A stretch of DNA of 64,000 nucleotides from Bacteroidota bacterium (lineage in GTDB: Bacteria; Bacteroidota; Bacteroidia; Bacteroidales; Cfx3-03), in contig JACAUB010000001.1 of NCBI GenBank assembly GCA_013390605.1, positions 4,735,041-4,799,040 of the forward strand. The letters run 5' to 3'. The notes under the pieces are model-generated. The model had not been told where the DNA came from. It worked only from the letters and a program-made list of their open reading frames with translations, and did not search any database. Position numbers and translations under genes: made by a program. This document shows, in pieces, positions 37,062 through 47,031 of the stretch. Positions within the stretch are counted from its first letter, which is position 1, and each line of letters opens with the position of its first letter.

Positions 37062-38408
37062 ATGATTGATCTAAAAGTAGATTTCAGCAAAATCCTTGGA
37101 TTTGTTGATCAAAAAGAAATTGATGCTTTGCAGGCTGAAGTGACCAGGAGTCATCAGTCTATTGTGCAAAAAACAGGAGCGGGTAACGATTTTCTGGGAT
37201 GGGTAGATTTACCTTCATCCATTGATGAAGCGTTATTGAAAAGCATTGAAGAAGATGCAGCCCGAATTTCTAAAATGGCTGATATCTTTGTTGTCATTGG
37301 TATTGGTGGTTCATATCTTGGTGCAAGAGCCGTTATCGAGGCATTGAGCCATAACTTTGGTACTCTGCTCCCAGGCGAACCTAAACATCCGCAAGTAGTT
37401 TTTGCCGGTAATAATTTAAGCGAAGATTACCTTGCCGATTTGATCGATGTGTTAGACAAACGTGATTATGCAATGGCAGTAGTTTCAAAATCGGGTACTA
37501 CAACCGAGCCTGCTATAGCTTTCAGAATCCTTCGCGAACATATTGAAAAGAAATACGGAAGAGAAGAAGCCAGCAAACGTATTATTGCCATTACCGATAA
37601 AGAGAGAGGTGTATTAAAGAAGCTGTCACTTGAAGAAGGGTATAAATCGTATGTAGTTCCTGATGACATTGGTGGTCGTTATTCTGTATTAACACCTGTT
37701 GGGTTATTACCGATTGCCGTAGCAGGTTTCGATATCCGTGCCATGGTCGAAGGAGCAAAGGCAATGCGTGCTAACAGTTTGGCTTCTGATGTTATCACAA
37801 AGAGTCCGGCTGCTGCTTATGCCGCTGCACGTACCAGTCTCTATCGTAATCAGAAGATAGTTGAAATTATGGTTGGTTATCAACCATCACTTGTATTCTT
37901 TGTAGAATGGTGGAAGCAATTATATGGTGAGAGCGAAGGAAAAGAAAATAAAGGTATTTTTCCTGCTGGTGTAACCTTTACTGCCGACCTACACTCTATG
38001 GGACAATACATTCAAGAAGGCGAACGTATTATTTTCGAAACCGTAATCTCTGTTGAAAAGCCAAGAAGGGAACTGTCTGTGCCTGTAGATCCTCAAGATC
38101 TGGATGGATTGAATTTCACTGCCGGCAAGCGTTTATACGAAGTAAACAAACAAGCTGAACTTGGAACCTTATTAGCGCATGTTGATGGTGGTGTTCCAAA
38201 TATCAAGATTAGTGTGCCCGCGATAAATGAAAACGTCATTGGGCAGTTGGTATACTTCTGGGAATTTGCATGTGCTCTGAGTGGTTATATGCTTCAGGTA
38301 AATCCATTTGATCAGCCGGGAGTAGAAGCATACAAGAAGAACATGTTTGCGTTATTGGGTAAACCCGGTTATGAAGCGCAGGGAGCTGAATTACGTAAAC
38401 GTTTATAA
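37062..38408 (+). CDS. pgi: Glucose-6-phosphate isomerase
   Basis: This enzyme interconverts glucose-6-phosphate and fructose-6-phosphate in glycolysis. At 448 residues it is the shorter bacterial type, also found in Firmicutes. It has two SIS domains: FVVIGIGGSYLGARAVIEAL and VVSKSGTTTEPAIAF carry phosphate-binding loops, followed by DIGGRYSVLTPVGLLP. The substrate region near GESEGKENKGIFPAG and the C-terminal QPGVEAYKKNMFALLGKPGYE are as expected. It stands alone with its own promoter-like element. Confidence 0.96.
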   Translation: MIDLKVDFSKILGFVDQKEIDALQAEVTRSHQSIVQKTGAGNDFLGWVDLPSSIDEALLKSIEEDAARISKMADIFVVIGIGGSYLGARAVIEALSHNFGTLLPGEPKHPQVVFAGNNLSEDYLADLIDVLDKRDYAMAVVSKSGTTTEPAIAFRILREHIEKKYGREEASKRIIAITDKERGVLKKLSLEEGYKSYVVPDDIGGRYSVLTPVGLLPIAVAGFDIRAMVEGAKAMRANSLASDVITKSPAAAYAAARTSLYRNQKIVEIMVGYQPSLVFFVEWWKQLYGESEGKENKGIFPAGVTFTADLHSMGQYIQEGERIIFETVISVEKPRRELSVPVDPQDLDGLNFTAGKRLYEVNKQAELGTLLAHVDGGVPNIKISVPAINENVIGQLVYFWEFACALSGYMLQVNPFDQPGVEAYKKNMFALLGKPGYEAQGAELRKRL

Positions 38409-38511
38409 TTAAAATATTCATACCGGATCAGATACTGATATTTTTAAAAAGTGACTTGATTTATAGCTTTTTATTTCGTATATTTATGAAGTAAAAACAA
38501 TAGGAGGCTAT

Positions 38512-39267
38512 ATGGCAGATCTATTTTTAAAGTATATGACCGATCGTCTTGTTCAGCAACATTTACAAGGCAATCTGCACAAATCAGAATCTGGTCCGGT
38601 TATCACCATCTCAAGAGAGACAGGGTGTTCTGCTCGTGAAATCTCTCAGTTGCTATATGAAAAAATCGTCAATGGATTTTTCAATGGCATTCCCAATAAC
38701 TGTCCCTGGAAATTAATCAATAAAGAGATACTTCAAGACTCAGCGAGTAAGCAATTAGGATTATTGCCATCCGAACTTGATTATATATTTAAAGAAGTAG
38801 AAAAAGGTACCATCAGTGAGATTCTTGATGCATTGTCGACCAAGTATTATCATAGCGATCGTAAAAAAAAGAAGATCATCATAAACGTAATAAAAGCCAT
38901 GGCAGAACAAGGCAATATCATCTTTTTGGGGCGAGGCTCAGTAGCTGTTACCCGAAAAATGAAGAACTCGTTCCATGTGAAGTTAATGGCTCCGCTTGAT
39001 TGGCGTATAGAGCAGGTGATGACTCGATTTAATTATACTAAAGAGAAAGCCGCTGCTTTTATCGATGAGTCAGATAAGCAACGTGCCAAGCTGATAGAAT
39101 GTTTTGGAGGCAATTCAAATTATAGTCTGTTCGATGCTACCTTCAATACATCCACCCTCACCCATGATGAGATTGTTGATCAAATATTAGTTTTAGCCAT
39201 GCACCGGGGTTTCTTCCAATGTGGCGATAAAAATGTTCCGCAGACGAGCTATCCATTGAGCTATTAA
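38512..39267 (+). CDS. Cytidylate kinase-like family protein
   Basis: This 251-residue protein belongs to the cytidylate-kinase-like (PF13189) family. It starts MADLFLKYMTDRLVQQHL and has a modified P-loop region (VITISRETGCSAREISQLL), INKEILQDSASK, IIFLGRGSVAVT and KLMAPLDWRIEQVMTRF. This pattern is shared with NMP kinases, but the canonical GxxGxGKS loop is altered, so nucleotide phosphorylation is not certain. It follows pgi by 103 bp, and a strong terminator follows. Confidence 0.8.
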   Translation: MADLFLKYMTDRLVQQHLQGNLHKSESGPVITISRETGCSAREISQLLYEKIVNGFFNGIPNNCPWKLINKEILQDSASKQLGLLPSELDYIFKEVEKGTISEILDALSTKYYHSDRKKKKIIINVIKAMAEQGNIIFLGRGSVAVTRKMKNSFHVKLMAPLDWRIEQVMTRFNYTKEKAAAFIDESDKQRAKLIECFGGNSNYSLFDATFNTSTLTHDEIVDQILVLAMHRGFFQCGDKNVPQTSYPLSY

Positions 39268-39287
39268 TTAATCTAAAAATATTTTTA

Positions 39288-39326
39288 AATAAAATGCTGC
39301 CTCATTTTATGAGGCAGCATTTTATT
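39288..39326. terminator. Bidirectional terminator
   Basis: A perfect 17-bp inverted repeat (AATAAAATGCTGCCTCA / TGAGGCAGCATTTTATT) with a 5-nt loop separates the cytidylate-kinase-like gene from the convergent lipoprotein gene. Confidence 0.9.
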
Positions 39327-39349
39327 ATTTGTGCCGATTTATTTATTAT

Positions 39350-40078
39350 TTATTGCCATTTTATTGTTTTACTTGCAAGCGAAATAAACTGAATGTTATA
39401 TGCTTTGTCTGTAGATACTCCATCTTCATATTTTACACCTAATACCTGAACTAGATAATCGGTTCCTACTACAGGTGCCTTCCCATTTAACCATCCCAGG
39501 GTTGTACTATTGAAGCTATATTCAAGTGTTGAACTTGCTATTATAGGACTTACATAAAGCAAAGTATTTCCATCAGCGGAAAAGAGTTTAACGGTATAAT
39601 TTTCTGCTCCTGTTAAAGCATCCCACGTGGATTTTAGTTTTCCATCAGCGAAAGCAGCTGTTTTAAAGTTAATTGCAGCCAATGACTGAGCGCCCAACTG
39701 ATCGGTAAGTGTCAGTTTGGAATTGTCAACTGCAGTAACTTCAAATGAATAAGCTCCTGTTGTTGGCATATCAGCTACATAATCGGCAGTAACCGGAAGA
39801 TATGAGAATATCTGCTTATTACCGGCCGTCGCGGCTAGATCGTAAACTTTTGCACCTTGACCCGGAGCGGTTGCTTTAACCGTTTTTAGGTCGCGGTTGC
39901 CATATGTGTATAAAGCTACAGCTACTTTATCGCTAGTTTCAGTTTTAACTCTTTGGACAAAAACATCTACCGTTGCATTAAACGGATCGTTATTCTTGTC
40001 TTTACACGAAGTGAAGGTTACAGTTCCTACGAGTAAGAAAGCCCCAAGACATTTCCAAATTTTTCTTGATGAATTCAT
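39350..40078 (-). CDS. Hypothetical lipoprotein
   Basis: This 242-residue probable lipoprotein starts MNSSRKIWKCLGAFLLVG with a lipobox FTSC near residue 25, followed by a charged KDKNNDP linker. The remainder is beta-rich and Thr/Ala-rich (FVQRVKTETSDKVAVALYTY, GAYSFEVTAVDNSKLTL, ENYTVKLFSADGNTLLY), compatible with one or two Ig/FN3-like domains. I recognise no enzymatic motif. It is probably surface- or periplasm-located. Its GC content is somewhat higher than its neighbours. Confidence 0.65.
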   Translation of the reverse strand: MNSSRKIWKCLGAFLLVGTVTFTSCKDKNNDPFNATVDVFVQRVKTETSDKVAVALYTYGNRDLKTVKATAPGQGAKVYDLAATAGNKQIFSYLPVTADYVADMPTTGAYSFEVTAVDNSKLTLTDQLGAQSLAAINFKTAAFADGKLKSTWDALTGAENYTVKLFSADGNTLLYVSPIIASSTLEYSFNSTTLGWLNGKAPVVGTDYLVQVLGVKYEDGVSTDKAYNIQFISLASKTIKWQ

Positions 40079-40139
40079 TTTTTTAGTACTTTTAGATTGT
40101 TAAACTTTTAGTTTAGATATTGGATTATTCCAATAAACA

Positions 40140-40169
40140 GAAACCTCATCCCGGCACGGATGGGGTTTC
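40140..40169 (-). terminator. Probable terminator of the ADP-ribosylglycohydrolase gene
   Basis: GAAACCTCATCC / GGATGGGGTTTC, 12 bp with one mismatch or wobble, 55 bp past the stop codon on the minus strand. The T-run is short in that direction. Confidence 0.5.
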
Positions 40170-40223
40170 GTTTTTCTAATGATGGAATTTATACCCCTTA
40201 GGGTTGCGTGGGTGAGATGATTT

Positions 40224-41771
40224 TTATTTTATCTCTTTGTTAATTGGAGGTGTCGAATAAACAATGGCTTCCGTAACCTTTACATTTACAAGCTTTTCAG
40301 GGTTTAGCCATTTTATTTTCATTGTATGCTTTTTATTGGGTAATTCGTACTTCCAGAAGACTTCATGTTTTCGGGTTGTATAACTTAAGGGCATTTTAAT
40401 TGTTTCAATCAGTTGATTATCTATTGTTACTTCTGCTTTCGCTACATAGCTCTGATCAGCTTTCCCATTTTCAATTTCAAAGGTATTTCCTTTTAGTACG
40501 ATACCATTTCCTTCAAATTCGATCTGAATATTATCCGAGAGTTGTTTATCAATAACTCTTCGTTCAATCGGGAAATGGCCCTCGAAACTTTTTTCCATCC
40601 GAACAGGTGTTGATACTTGTGTAGCAATAGTAATTTCTTTATCGGTTTCTTTTCCACCATTTTTCTTTATCACCTTCAGTGCTTGATCATAACCCATCTG
40701 GTATGCCTTGTTTAATGAAATTGTGGTGTACTTAAAATTCATATCTTCAACTTCTTTAAGACTCTTTTTATAGGTTTCCGGAATACAATTGTAGCCTAGC
40801 ATTGTTCCAAGTATTCCAGCGGCTGTAGAAGGATTGCAATCTGAATCTTGTCCACATCGGGTAGCTATTTCCATTGTTTTTGTAAAATCGCCTTCACCAT
40901 AAAGCAAACCAATAATTACATAGGCACTATTTACTTTTGCATCTATATCAAAACATGAAAATACACCATCAGGACAACCAACATCCTGTGTCCATTTCTT
41001 TTCTATTTCGAACCAGCATGCTTTCCAGTCTTTTGAATTCTTTTTATGTGCTTTGATAACGTCGTTCATGCAATTATAAAACTCGCTCTCTTTTGGAATC
41101 GATTTTAAAGCTTCGGTTACAATATAGTTGATGTCGTTCGAGATAAATGCCAGTGAAAGCATATTGGCCACATAAACACCACCATACCAACCATCACCAT
41201 AATTCATAATGTGACCGATTTTATCTGAATACTCGCTTGCGGTATTGGGCATCCCAGGTGACATAAGTCCTGCAAAGTCGGCTTCAATTTGAAAATCAAT
41301 ACAGTCGGCATGAGGGTTATTTAACCAATGCCCCGATTGTGGTGGTTTAATACCGTTTAAAATATTATAACGAGCTGCCTGATTAGCATGCCACAGCATA
41401 TAGCCTGCATGGGCAAAAGCACTGGCCGACGAATCGACAGGAGCATCTATGCCCAGTTTATCATAAACATCGACAAACGTAAGATCCATGTATACATCAT
41501 CGTAAAGACCAGGCGTATGGTCATACCACCACTTCATATAATGATCATCCCAATGAATGGGTTGGTAATCCTGGATCATTGTTCCCTGAAATTTAAACTC
41601 TGTAGGGCCTCCAAAGGTACAGCCGATAGCTTTTCCCGCCCATCCTCCCATGATTTTGTCCTTCAGGACTTCCTTCGCTATTGTTACCTCTTTCCTTTCC
41701 GTAGAACGATTGATTTGTTTGCAAGAGGTAGAAAATAAAATAATGATGATGAGTGCGTAAAGAATTTTCAT
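40224..41771 (-). CDS. ADP-ribosylglycohydrolase-family lipoprotein
   Basis: This 515-residue exported protein has a signal peptide and a lipobox FSTSC at residue 17. The catalytic domain shows the family metal-binding elements: MGGWAGKAIGCTFGGP, an acidic YDDVYMDLTFVDVY (D91, D92) and the C-terminal TRCGQDSDCNPSTAAGILG. This fold removes ADP-ribose from proteins or small molecules. A periplasmic or outer-membrane form suggests a different substrate, possibly a glycan. About 150 further residues form a beta-rich C-terminal domain (VRMEKSFEGHFPIERRVID, EVTIDNQLIETIKMPL). It is a single gene between two terminators or gaps. Confidence 0.87.
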   Translation of the reverse strand: MKILYALIIIILFSTSCKQINRSTERKEVTIAKEVLKDKIMGGWAGKAIGCTFGGPTEFKFQGTMIQDYQPIHWDDHYMKWWYDHTPGLYDDVYMDLTFVDVYDKLGIDAPVDSSASAFAHAGYMLWHANQAARYNILNGIKPPQSGHWLNNPHADCIDFQIEADFAGLMSPGMPNTASEYSDKIGHIMNYGDGWYGGVYVANMLSLAFISNDINYIVTEALKSIPKESEFYNCMNDVIKAHKKNSKDWKACWFEIEKKWTQDVGCPDGVFSCFDIDAKVNSAYVIIGLLYGEGDFTKTMEIATRCGQDSDCNPSTAAGILGTMLGYNCIPETYKKSLKEVEDMNFKYTTISLNKAYQMGYDQALKVIKKNGGKETDKEITIATQVSTPVRMEKSFEGHFPIERRVIDKQLSDNIQIEFEGNGIVLKGNTFEIENGKADQSYVAKAEVTIDNQLIETIKMPLSYTTRKHEVFWKYELPNKKHTMKIKWLNPEKLVNVKVTEAIVYSTPPINKEIK

Positions 41772-41922
41772 CTTCTGAACGGTTTTTGAGTTTGTATTCT
41801 TATGACTGATCGTTACTTGTGCCTTTTACGAAGTTGAGATATTATATAACTTGTAAAGTTAGCTTTTTATGAATTAGTCGAAAAAGTTATCGCTGTAATA
41901 ATTTCTGAATAAAAGGATTTAG

Positions 41923-44508
41923 CTAATTCTTTTTAGTAACCGGATTTTTTCGGAAGAGATTATCGGCCGACTGAAGAATTTTCATTCGTAAGTCTGAGGG
42001 ATAATCTGGATGATTTAAAAGGAAAGTTCTAACAATGTTTGCAGCTTTTGGAGAGCTATGCCCGGATAATAATGCATTTAACCAATCTACAGGAAAAAAA
42101 ATATCGCCGGTTGAACGGATTTCTTCGAGTAGTTCCAATCCGGGAAGAATGTATGCTTCAGCCACCGATGCTCTGAGCGGATGATTGAGATAGCCAAGTG
42201 CTTCTGCTGCCCATGGCTCGTGGGCACGCATCATAGGATTCTTTAGTTGTTTAAAGAATTGATCGCGTTCTCTTTTCTCGTTCGAAAGTGAAGGAAGGAG
42301 GTACTCAAGTCTGGACTTCAGGTCTTTGTCTTTTATGCGTTCAATCTGGGTAGAAAGAATCTTCTTTGCGTCAGGGTAGTTGCGCAAAGCCAATTCACAA
42401 GCTAAACTACGATAATCGTTATCAGAGAGTTTTAAGCCTTCAATTTTTTTATTTCCACTCCAAAGGGCATAAAGACTATCTACACCTGAATCGGTGATTG
42501 AAGTAGAAACTAACGTTTTTAAGAATAACGATTTAAGACTTCGTTTTTCTGAACTATTTAACCGGGACCATAATAAGGACTCTAACACAGGTGCATTTTT
42601 TGTCCTTTCTAACGGTTTTAGCGCTCGCCAAAAGGTGGTTTGTAAATCGCTTACCAAAAAGTTAATCAGCTGTTCTTCATTCTCTTCTTTCAGCGCTAGA
42701 CAAAGTGCATTGAAATAATCGGCAGATGATATTTTGTGGTCAATCATCATTTCGTGAAGAGAAAGCCATGCAGAACCACGTAGTAGCGGGTCACTTAATT
42801 TGTTCATATTTTCAAGCAAATAAGTGGTGCTCATTGGGTCGAGTTCAAAATATCCATAGCCTCTTTCATTGCTGTTGGGCAAAATATAGAGCGGTTCAGT
42901 ACTGCCGATAGTTGCACTAACATTTTTTTTATCTGTATATACTTCTTGCGAAATATCTCCTCTTCTGCCATTCACAAAAACAGTAAGATATTGTGGCCAG
43001 ATTCTATTTTTGCCAAATGGATCAGTCTGTGTTAGCGTAATATTGAGACTGTGTCCATCAGGTTTTGTATACGAAACTGAATAGTGAGGCATGCCGGGTT
43101 CTTTTACCCAAACGGTGCTCCACTCTTTTAGGTTTTGTGTGGTAAATTCACTGAGGATAGAAATTAAATCGTCCCAAGTGGCATTTTTAAAAGCAAATGT
43201 ATGCAGATATTTTTGCAAGCCTTGTCTAAAATTATCGTTTCCCATCAGCTGTTCAAGCTGATTCATCACCACAGGCGACTTGTGATAAATGATGTTTCCA
43301 TAGAGCGAACCTGCGCCATTAAGGTTAGTTAGTTGCTGTTGTATCGGATTCGCTCCCGTTGTCCTGTCTATTGCATAAGCTCTGGGCTGATGTGCAAGCA
43401 GAAAACGGAGGTTGTGGTTCATGCCGGGATACATTGGATTTACTATTTTATCGGCAATAAAATTGGCGAAGACCTCCTTTAACCAAACATCGTTAAACCA
43501 CTTCATTGTAACCATGTCGCCAAACCAAAGATGAGCAGTTTCGTGTGCAATTAAATTTGCTCTATTTAGTTCGTCGTCCTGAGTTGCCGACTCGTCCAGA
43601 ATAATCCGTTGGGCATTGTATAAAATGGCTCCTGGATGTTCCATGCCTCCATATTGAAAAGAGGGGATGGCAACAAAATCATATTTATCAAAAGGCTGTT
43701 TTATTCCGGAATAGTTCTCCATCCAGTCGACAGATAGAAATATCTGATTAAAAATGGCTTCCATGTTTCGAGCCATCTTTACTGAATCGACTTCACGATA
43801 GTAGAAGGCGTATATAGTGGCATTATGTTGACGGGTTACTTTTTTAAATTTACCGGTCACAAATGAGAAAAGATAAGTGCTGATTGGACGGGTAGATGTG
43901 AATGTATAAAATGCTCTTTTTGAATTGCTACTGGTTTTTTCAAGCTTACCGTTTGAGGTCGCTAACCAATCGGCAGGTGTTTCGAGTTTTAATGAAAAGG
44001 TGGCTTTTATGTTGGGTTGATCGAAACATGGAAAAGCAGTAGATGCTCTTGCCGGCACAAATAAGGTATAAAGAAATTCTTTATTTCGGTTTAGTGATTG
44101 ATCGCCTGCTGTAAAGCTGATTTTAAAAGATTGTTCACCCTGTTTTATAGCTGAAACAGGAATGATAAGATGTTCATTAATGAATTTATAAGCTATTTTC
44201 TCTCCCTTGAGGTTTTCGATGGAGTGAATGTGATCGGCCGATGTACTAAAATCAAGAATTAAGGGTGTAGTTGCATTGTGGAGGTTGAATTTTAGCACCA
44301 ATTGTGCAGAGATTGGATCTGTTATATTTTCAGGTATCGAAAAAGAAAGCGAGTAGTTGACATCTGAAATTGTTGATGCTCTTTGCGCAGCCAGTCGGAA
44401 AGAGATTCCCTTTTCCAGAATAGATTGTTGGGCTAGACAGTTGTGTTGAAATGAAATTGCAATCAGGACGATGAAATAGTAATAAATATTATTTGTCAGC
44501 TTAGACAT
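41923..44508 (-). CDS. M1-family aminopeptidase
   Basis: This 861-residue exported zinc metallopeptidase has a signal peptide to about residue 26 (NCLAQ). An N-terminal beta-domain is followed by the exopeptidase motif YGGMEHPG (287-291) and the zinc site H322-E-T-A-H326 with E345 (WLKEVFANF). The C-terminal half is a helical ERAP1-like domain. The substrate is N-terminal residues of peptides in the periplasm. It is followed on the same strand by nothing close, and preceded 21 bp upstream by purN. Overall length matches aminopeptidase N. Confidence 0.94.
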   Translation of the reverse strand: MSKLTNNIYYYFIVLIAISFQHNCLAQQSILEKGISFRLAAQRASTISDVNYSLSFSIPENITDPISAQLVLKFNLHNATTPLILDFSTSADHIHSIENLKGEKIAYKFINEHLIIPVSAIKQGEQSFKISFTAGDQSLNRNKEFLYTLFVPARASTAFPCFDQPNIKATFSLKLETPADWLATSNGKLEKTSSNSKRAFYTFTSTRPISTYLFSFVTGKFKKVTRQHNATIYAFYYREVDSVKMARNMEAIFNQIFLSVDWMENYSGIKQPFDKYDFVAIPSFQYGGMEHPGAILYNAQRIILDESATQDDELNRANLIAHETAHLWFGDMVTMKWFNDVWLKEVFANFIADKIVNPMYPGMNHNLRFLLAHQPRAYAIDRTTGANPIQQQLTNLNGAGSLYGNIIYHKSPVVMNQLEQLMGNDNFRQGLQKYLHTFAFKNATWDDLISILSEFTTQNLKEWSTVWVKEPGMPHYSVSYTKPDGHSLNITLTQTDPFGKNRIWPQYLTVFVNGRRGDISQEVYTDKKNVSATIGSTEPLYILPNSNERGYGYFELDPMSTTYLLENMNKLSDPLLRGSAWLSLHEMMIDHKISSADYFNALCLALKEENEEQLINFLVSDLQTTFWRALKPLERTKNAPVLESLLWSRLNSSEKRSLKSLFLKTLVSTSITDSGVDSLYALWSGNKKIEGLKLSDNDYRSLACELALRNYPDAKKILSTQIERIKDKDLKSRLEYLLPSLSNEKRERDQFFKQLKNPMMRAHEPWAAEALGYLNHPLRASVAEAYILPGLELLEEIRSTGDIFFPVDWLNALLSGHSSPKAANIVRTFLLNHPDYPSDLRMKILQSADNLFRKNPVTKKN

Positions 44509-44529
44509 ACTTTGATGTTCTAATAATGG

Positions 44530-45117
44530 TTAGAATGTTTTTAGTACCTCATCAATAACTCGGGGAAAGTGTGCATATTCAAGTTCATGAATTTTAGCCG
44601 CAAGAGAATCTGCTGTGTCTAAAGGATCAACAGTACAACGAGCTTGAAAAATAATCTGTCCTTCATCGTAACATTCATTCACAAAGTGAATAGTAATCCC
44701 GCTTTCTGTGTCTCCCGATGCAACTACAGCTTCATGCACAAAGTGTCCATACATTCCTTTTCCTCCGAATTTAGGTAAGAGGGCAGGGTGGATATTTACG
44801 ATCCGATTTGGGAAAGCCTTTACAAGCGAAGATGGTAAAAGCCAAAGGAATCCTGCTAAAACAACGAGATCTATATTTTGACCTATCAAATAGTTGGTTA
44901 TTTTATCTGTATCATAAAACTCTGAACGGTTAAAAATGATTGTAGGGATAGAAAGATCGGCCGCACGTTCAATAACAAAAGCATCTTTGCGATTTGACAA
45001 TATCATAATAACACGGGCTTCATTTTCTTTGCTGAAGTATTCAGCAATCGCTTGAGCGTTCGAACCATTTCCGGAAGCAAATACAGCAATTTTTTTCATT
45101 GAGTCGTTTTTTTTCAT
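44530..45117 (-). CDS. purN: Phosphoribosylglycinamide formyltransferase
   Basis: This enzyme transfers formyl from 10-formyl-tetrahydrofolate to GAR in purine synthesis. The protein has 195 residues, or 189 if the second Met (45099) is the start, which better fits the usual MKKIAVFASGNGSNAQAI. Catalytic motifs are present: NIHPALLPKFGGKGMYG (Asn, His) and TESGITIHFVNECYDEGQII with the Asp. It precedes the M1 peptidase gene on the same strand, and a 398-bp divergent gap separates it from acpP. Confidence 0.95.
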   Translation of the reverse strand: MKKNDSMKKIAVFASGNGSNAQAIAEYFSKENEARVIMILSNRKDAFVIERAADLSIPTIIFNRSEFYDTDKITNYLIGQNIDLVVLAGFLWLLPSSLVKAFPNRIVNIHPALLPKFGGKGMYGHFVHEAVVASGDTESGITIHFVNECYDEGQIIFQARCTVDPLDTADSLAAKIHELEYAHFPRVIDEVLKTF

Positions 45118-45515
45118 TTTTTCTTAAAAATGATTTTGCAAAATAACGGAATAAACCGTTCTATGGATGAGTAGAGAATATATAATTTCTTTAAATCGGT
45201 GATTAATGAATGTGGAAATTGAATTAAAAATGAGTAAAGCTGAAGATTAACCGATTAGGATTTTGTATTAAAAAATATTTTGTGGAGATGAGCAAATGCT
45301 TTTAAATTGCGGCTTTCAGATATCTTTTTAGAAATATTCAGTGTAATTAAATAGCATAATCTTATGTTGAAATAAAGTTTTATTAATATGAATAACAGTG
45401 TAAACTTCAGGAAAACAAAAGTATACAGACCTAAATGTCATTTTTTTTATTCGAAATTTTGCTTTTAAGCGATATAATTCATTTCTTTGCACCGACGAAT
45501 TTAAAAAGGAGAAAA
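45118..45515. other. Divergent intergenic region between purN and acpP
   Basis: This 398-bp AT-rich gap holds the acpP promoter-like elements near its right end. I see no further gene. Short frames on both strands here are shadows or random. Confidence 0.5.
45457..45489 (+). promoter_or_regulatory. Putative promoter of the acpP-fabF-rnc cluster
   Basis: TTTTG (45457-45461) is followed 20 bp later by TTTCTTTG (45482-45489), close to the -33 TTTG / -7 TAnnTTTG arrangement. A ribosome-binding-like AAGGAGA precedes the ATG at 45516. Confidence 0.5.
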
Positions 45516-45752
45516 ATGTCTGACATTGCAACAAGAGTAAAGAACATCATCGTTGACAAGCTTGGCGTTGATGAAAGCGAAGTTATCGCAGAAGCTAGCT
45601 TCACAAATGACTTAGGCGCTGATTCACTTGATACTGTTGAACTTATCATGGAATTCGAAAAAGAATTCAACATCGCTATTCCAGATGATCAAGCTGAGAA
45701 AATCGGCACTGTAGGTGATGCTATCACTTACATAGAAAACAATAGCAAGTAA
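45516..45752 (+). CDS. acpP: Acyl carrier protein
   Basis: This small acidic 78-residue protein carries growing fatty acyl chains on a phosphopantetheine arm. The modified Ser is S37 in GADSLDTVELIMEFE. The frame is open to 45435, but MSDIATRVKNII is the standard N-terminus and is preceded by AAGGAGA at a good distance. fabF follows 19 bp later, so acyl-chain synthesis genes are cotranscribed. Confidence 0.98.
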   Translation: MSDIATRVKNIIVDKLGVDESEVIAEASFTNDLGADSLDTVELIMEFEKEFNIAIPDDQAEKIGTVGDAITYIENNSK

Positions 45753-45771
45753 GAAATTAAATTGCCATTAA

Positions 45772-47025
45772 ATGAAGGTAAGACGAGTAGTTGTTACCGG
45801 TTTAGGCGCACTGACTCCATTGGGGAATAATGTTCCGGATACCTGGAACGGTTTGATCAATGGGGTCAGTGGTGCTGATACCATTACCCGTTTTGATGCA
45901 TCAAAGTTTAAAACACAGTTTGCCTGTGAATTAAAAGGATTTGATCCATCTAAGTATTTTGACCGAAAAGAAGCAAGAAAATATGATCCTTATGCTCAGT
46001 ATGGATTAGCTGCAACTGAAGAAGCAGTTACCGATGCTGGAATAAACCTTGAGACAATAGATCTTGATAGGGTAGGAGTAATTTTCAGCTCGGGTATTGG
46101 TGGAATTCAAACATTTTACGAAGAGATTGCATCTTTTGTAAGAGGCGATGGCACGCCGCGCTTTAGTCCGTTTTTTATTCCAAAAATGATCTCTGATATA
46201 ACTGCAGGTCATATTTCGATAAAGTACGGATTCAGAGGGCCCAATTTTGCCATTGTATCTGCGTGTGCCTCTTCTGCAAATGGTATGGTAGATGCATTAA
46301 ACTATATCCGTTGGGGTAAAGCCGATATGTTTGTTGTAGGAGGCTCAGAAGCTGCAATCAACGAACCAGGTGTTGGTGGTTTTAATGCGCTACACGCCCT
46401 TTCAACCCGCAATGATGATCCGAAAACTGGTTCTCGCCCATTTGATAAAGACCGTGATGGTTTTGTTATTGGCGAAGGTTCAGGTGTTCTTTTCTTTGAA
46501 GAACTGGAGCATGCACTTAATCGTGGTGCTAAAATCTATGCGGAAGTTGTTGGTGGCGGTATGTCTGCTGATGCTTACCACATGACCTCTCCTCATCCCG
46601 AAGGTCTGGGTGCAATGAATTCTATGCGTAATGCTATCCAGGATGCTGGACTTACTTTAGAAGATATTGACCATATCAATACACACGGTACATCAACCCC
46701 TCTTGGTGATATTGCAGAAACGACTGCTATTGCTCAACTTTTTGGTGAGCATACGCCTAAAATTTCTATCAACTCAACCAAGTCTATGACCGGTCATTTG
46801 TTAGGTGCTGCCGGAGCAGTTGAAGCTATAGCTACTATATTAGCGGTAAAGCATGATATTGTTCCTCCCACTATTAATCACGTTACTGATGATCCGGAAC
46901 TACCTGCCGGATTGAATATCGTGTTTAACACTGCTGAAAAACGCACAGTAAATGTCGCTCTTAGTAATGCATTTGGGTTTGGTGGACATAACGCATCTGT
47001 CATATTCAAAAAATTTGCTGAATAA
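45772..47025 (+). CDS. fabF: Beta-ketoacyl-ACP synthase II
   Basis: This condensing enzyme of fatty-acid elongation adds malonyl-ACP to acyl-ACP. The 417 residues carry the Cys-His-His triad: C165 in VSACASSANGM, His in NTHGTSTPLGD and His in STKSMTGHLLGAAGAVE. The C-terminal NAFGFGGHNASVIFK is typical. It lies between acpP and rnc, an order conserved well beyond Bacteroidota. Confidence 0.98.
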   Translation: MKVRRVVVTGLGALTPLGNNVPDTWNGLINGVSGADTITRFDASKFKTQFACELKGFDPSKYFDRKEARKYDPYAQYGLAATEEAVTDAGINLETIDLDRVGVIFSSGIGGIQTFYEEIASFVRGDGTPRFSPFFIPKMISDITAGHISIKYGFRGPNFAIVSACASSANGMVDALNYIRWGKADMFVVGGSEAAINEPGVGGFNALHALSTRNDDPKTGSRPFDKDRDGFVIGEGSGVLFFEELEHALNRGAKIYAEVVGGGMSADAYHMTSPHPEGLGAMNSMRNAIQDAGLTLEDIDHINTHGTSTPLGDIAETTAIAQLFGEHTPKISINSTKSMTGHLLGAAGAVEAIATILAVKHDIVPPTINHVTDDPELPAGLNIVFNTAEKRTVNVALSNAFGFGGHNASVIFKKFAE

Positions 47026-47031
47026 GGTCCC

